Part shown: piece after piece, positions 61,937-64,000 of the stretch | How the letters are laid out: each line of letters opens with the position of its first letter | How positions within the stretch are numbered: the stretch's first letter is position 1 | DNA from: UBA7803 sp041395905 | Lineage (GTDB): Bacteria; Pseudomonadota; Gammaproteobacteria; Pseudomonadales; Azotimanducaceae | Assembly (NCBI GenBank): GCA_041395905.1 | Contig: JAWKZP010000016.1 | Span: forward strand, 62,001-126,000 | Length of the DNA: 64,000 nt | Direction of reading: 5' to 3' | Program-made: the position numbers and the translations under genes | The notes under the pieces: model-generated | What the model saw: only the letters and a program-made list of their open reading frames with translations | What the model was told of the DNA's origin: nothing | Database searches by the model: none

Positions 61937-62887
61937 TCATGCCCTGAAACGGCATGGGCAGCGGATCGCGGTGCTCGCGCACCCGCAGTCGGTCCACTTG
62001 CTGCGAATGATGCGCGCCGGCTTGCCCGTCACGGATTTCGACACCGTGGTGCCCTCCTCCGTCGCATCCACGATGGCCTGCTTCTGGAAGTCGAATATGT
62101 TGGCTTCCTCCGATGCGAGGAACACGGACCCCAGCCAGACGCCCTGCGCCCCCAGCATGAACGCCGCGGCGATGCCGCGACCGTCGACGATGCCGCCGGC
62201 ACCCAGCACGGGCGTATCCCCCACGGCGTCCACCACCTGGGGGATCAGCGCCATGGTGCCGATGGGCGCATTGTGGCCGCCGCCGTCGTGGCCCTGGGCG
62301 ACGATGATGTCGAGGCCGGAGGAATTGACCTGAATGGCATGGCGTACGGCCCCCACCACCGCCATCACCTTGGTGCCGATGGCGCGGAACTCCTGCATCC
62401 AGGGGCCCGGATTGCCGAGCCCGGAGGCGTAGACGGGCACGCGCTCGTCGATGATCACCTCCATCTGGGCGTCGAAGAACTCCTTGGTGAAGATGGCCGG
62501 CTCGTCCGGGTCACGCGCCTGCCGCAGCTCGTTCGGGTCCACGGCGTGCAGACCTTCGCGCTCCATGAAGGCGCGCGCGAAGACCTGCAGCTCCGGCACC
62601 AGCTCCGCGGGGCTCGAGCCCTCGCCCGCCGCCTGCTTCTCTGCCGCGCGCCGCACCGACGCGGGCAGCAGCGTATCGACGCCGAAGGGCTTGTCGGTGA
62701 GTTCGCGGGTGCGGCGGATCCAATCGCGCAGCTGCTTCGGGCCGCACGCCGCGGCGCCCAGCACGCCCAGGCCGCCGGCGTTGGAAACCGCGGCCGCCAG
62801 CTCCGGGCCGCTGGCCCCGCCCATGCCCGCCAGCACGATGGGATACTCGATTTCCAGGATGTCGCAGACGCGCGTGTGCAGATTCAT
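61937..62887 (-). CDS. Nitronate monooxygenase / enoyl-reductase-like flavoprotein, C-terminus frameshifted
   Basis: A 2-nitropropane dioxygenase-like FMN TIM-barrel protein. IVLAGMGGASGPELAAAVSN (about residues 18-37), IVAQGHDGGGHNA (about 197-209) with the catalytic His and GAGGIVDGRGIAAAFMLGAQGVWLGS (split) for phosphate binding are complete. The open frame ends after RSKWTD with an unrelated tail. The missing C-terminus is in other frames: DPLPMPFQGMISGPVMAAA then IGMIKKVRPAQEIFEELVQ to a stop at 61777. Two indels (near 61990 and 61870) separate them, so the gene is damaged or the sequence has errors. It precedes no other gene downstream. The partner flavin reductase gene is 8 bases upstream. 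Confidence 0.85.
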   Translation of the reverse strand: MNLHTRVCDILEIEYPIVLAGMGGASGPELAAAVSNAGGLGVLGAAACGPKQLRDWIRRTRELTDKPFGVDTLLPASVRRAAEKQAAGEGSSPAELVPELQVFARAFMEREGLHAVDPNELRQARDPDEPAIFTKEFFDAQMEVIIDERVPVYASGLGNPGPWMQEFRAIGTKVMAVVGAVRHAIQVNSSGLDIIVAQGHDGGGHNAPIGTMALIPQVVDAVGDTPVLGAGGIVDGRGIAAAFMLGAQGVWLGSVFLASEEANIFDFQKQAIVDATEEGTTVSKSVTGKPARIIRSKWTDCGCASTAIRCPCRFRA

Positions 62888-62895
62888 GGTATCCC

Positions 62896-63396
62896 TCAGA
62901 GAGTCTGAAATTGTCCGTAGCCGCCGCGGAAGAACAGCAGCGGCGGGCTGTCGGCGTTCAGGATCTGCAGATCCCGAACCCTGCCGACCGCGATGGTGTG
63001 ATCGCCCGCGTCGTGCTCCGCTTCCAGGTCACAGTCCACGTAGGCGATGACGCCTTCGAGCACCGGCGAGCCGGTGACCCCCGGGTGCCAGGCAAACTCC
63101 GTGAACTTGTCGATGCCGGTCTGGGCGAACACGTCGCAGATGCCCTTCTGATGGGCGGCCAGCACGTTGATGCAGAAGCTGCCCGAGTCGCGCAGCTTCG
63201 GCCAGCTGGTGCTGGTTTTCGCGGGTGCCAGCGCAACCAGCGGCGGCTCCAGCGACAGCGAGGTGAACGACTGGGCGGCAAAACCCGCCGGCTGGCCTTC
63301 AAGGCAGCCCGTGGCAATGACCACACCGGTGCAGAACTGGCCCATGGCGCTGCGAAACGCGCGAGCGTCGAAGTCGGCGCTGCTCCCCGCCATCAC
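62896..63396 (-). CDS. Flavin reductase-like protein
   Basis: A 166-residue split-barrel flavoprotein of the flavin_reduct/HpaC-like family. FRSAMGQFCTGVVIATG (about residues 14-30) and FAAQSFTSLSLEPPLVALAPAKTS (split) carry the FMN-binding signature (S-F-x-S-x-S-L-x-P-P), and the C-terminal GDHTIAVGRVRDLQI holds the conserved His. It reduces FMN or FAD with NAD(P)H and supplies it to a monooxygenase. The nitronate monooxygenase gene follows by 8 bases, so the two probably act together. Divergent from the acyl-CoA dehydrogenase gene, 110 bases between starts. Confidence 0.9.
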   Translation of the reverse strand: MMAGSSADFDARAFRSAMGQFCTGVVIATGCLEGQPAGFAAQSFTSLSLEPPLVALAPAKTSTSWPKLRDSGSFCINVLAAHQKGICDVFAQTGIDKFTEFAWHPGVTGSPVLEGVIAYVDCDLEAEHDAGDHTIAVGRVRDLQILNADSPPLLFFRGGYGQFQTL

Positions 63397-63506
63397 ATCT
63401 CCCCGTCAGACCCAAACCCGGCATATTAGCGCCCGGCCAGTCGGCTGGCCAACGCCGCCCAGTCGGCTACAATCGGCCGCCGATTCCAAGCGACAGGAGC
63501 AGCGCA

Positions 63507-64000
63507 GTGGCAGATCTCGAAGGGTTCCGCGCAGAGGTCCGGAGCTGGCTCGAAGCCAACTGTCCGCAGTCCATGCGCACGCCCATGGCGGAGGCCGAAA
63601 CGGTCTGGGGCGGACGCGGCGAGCGCTTCGTCAACCCGGATTCCAGAGTCTGGCTCGAACGCATGGCAGAGCGAGGCTGGACCTGCCCCACCTGGCCCCG
63701 CGAATACGGTGGCGGCGGGCTCACAGCGGACGAGGATCGTATCCTCCAGCAGGAGCTGCGCCGCATCAACGCCCGGCCGGCGCTGCAGAGCTTCGGCATC
63801 TGGATGCTGGGGCCGGCGCTGCTGGAGTTCGCCAGCCACGAGCAGAAGCTCGAGCATCTGCCGAAGATCGTCCGCGGCGAGATCCGCTGGTGCCAGGGCT
63901 ACTCCGAGCCGGGCTCCGGGTCCGACCTGGCGAGCCTGAAGACCCGAGCCGAGGACAAGGGCGACTACTACCTGGTGAACGGCTCGAAGATCTGGACCTC
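63507..64000 (+). CDS. Acyl-CoA dehydrogenase (3' end outside window)
   Basis: About 164 N-terminal residues are seen; the rest lies past the right edge. GTG 63507 has ACAGGAGC upstream. TWPREYGGGGL (about residues 67-77) and WCQGYSEPGSGSDLASLKTRA (split, about 131-151) are acyl-CoA dehydrogenase segments, closely resembling the FadE-like enzyme at 26070-27269. It desaturates an acyl-CoA and passes electrons to ETF, probably with a bulky or side-chain substrate. The sequence ends in KIWTS before the active site base. Confidence 0.9.
   Translation, partial: MADLEGFRAEVRSWLEANCPQSMRTPMAEAETVWGGRGERFVNPDSRVWLERMAERGWTCPTWPREYGGGGLTADEDRILQQELRRINARPALQSFGIWMLGPALLEFASHEQKLEHLPKIVRGEIRWCQGYSEPGSGSDLASLKTRAEDKGDYYLVNGSKIWT

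Overview
The window is a 64 kb piece of a GC-rich bacterial chromosome, densely coded on both strands. OmpR/EnvZ-type regulation, TonB-dependent receptors, a SirB2-like protein, a DUF2959 lipoprotein, an HvfA-type copper peptide and a PEP-CTERM protein behind a sigma-54 promoter all fit a Gram-negative pseudomonadote. A gammaproteobacterium with an aerobic, lipid- and xenobiotic-degrading lifestyle is most likely; no rRNA or marker gene allows a genus call. No rRNA, tRNA, CRISPR array, prophage or intact insertion sequence was recognised.

Layout. 1-7.2 kb: partial epoxide hydrolase, Nudix hydrolase plus unknown partner, sulfotransferase, SulP transporter, sodium:solute symporter with a tiny membrane partner, metallo-beta-lactamase-fold lactonase. 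7.2-12.2 kb: glutathione-dependent formaldehyde dehydrogenase operon and a second SulP transporter. 12.2-12.75 kb: non-coding block of long imperfect inverted repeats. 12.7-15.4 kb: LLM-class oxidoreductase and acyl-CoA synthetase. 15.4-17.4 kb: ECF sigma factor, anti-sigma factor, HvfA-like EGKCG-repeat peptide and HvfX/DoxX protein, a copper-RiPP operon lacking its modification enzymes. 17.4-30.5 kb: hydrolases, enoyl-CoA hydratases, MFS transporter, TonB receptor, M20 amidohydrolase/ChaC/acyl-CoA dehydrogenase operon, ClpP paralogue. 30.5-35 kb: esterase, then a kinase / divergent enolase / YciI / D-2-hydroxyacid dehydrogenase operon. 35-43.8 kb: MaoC dehydratases, enoyl-CoA hydratase, AsmA-like and DUF2959 envelope proteins, MscS channel, EnvZ/OmpR pair, thiolase. 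44-48.6 kb: TonB receptor and surface lipoprotein behind a predicted Pho box. 48.9-64 kb: small envelope and helix-turn-helix proteins, acyl-CoA dehydrogenases, MOP-superfamily transporters, a CinA-nucleotidyltransferase fusion, Fpg/Nei glycosylase, an enoyl-CoA hydratase/LLM/SDR operon, the disrupted PEP-CTERM gene and a nitronate monooxygenase/flavin reductase pair.

How the genes fit together. Many genes serve CoA-thioester breakdown: one acyl-CoA synthetase, three acyl-CoA dehydrogenases, four enoyl-CoA hydratase/isomerases, two MaoC hydratases and a thiolase. LLM and DDN-like flavin/F420 enzymes and alpha/beta hydrolases point to hydrophobic or cyclic substrates. The loci most worth a second look are the HvfA operon without HvfB/HvfC, the four-gene operon around a catalytically altered enolase, the Pho-box receptor/lipoprotein pair, and the sigma-54 PEP-CTERM gene. 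Several reading-frame breaks cluster at 60.7-62 kb in two unrelated genes and may be sequence errors.
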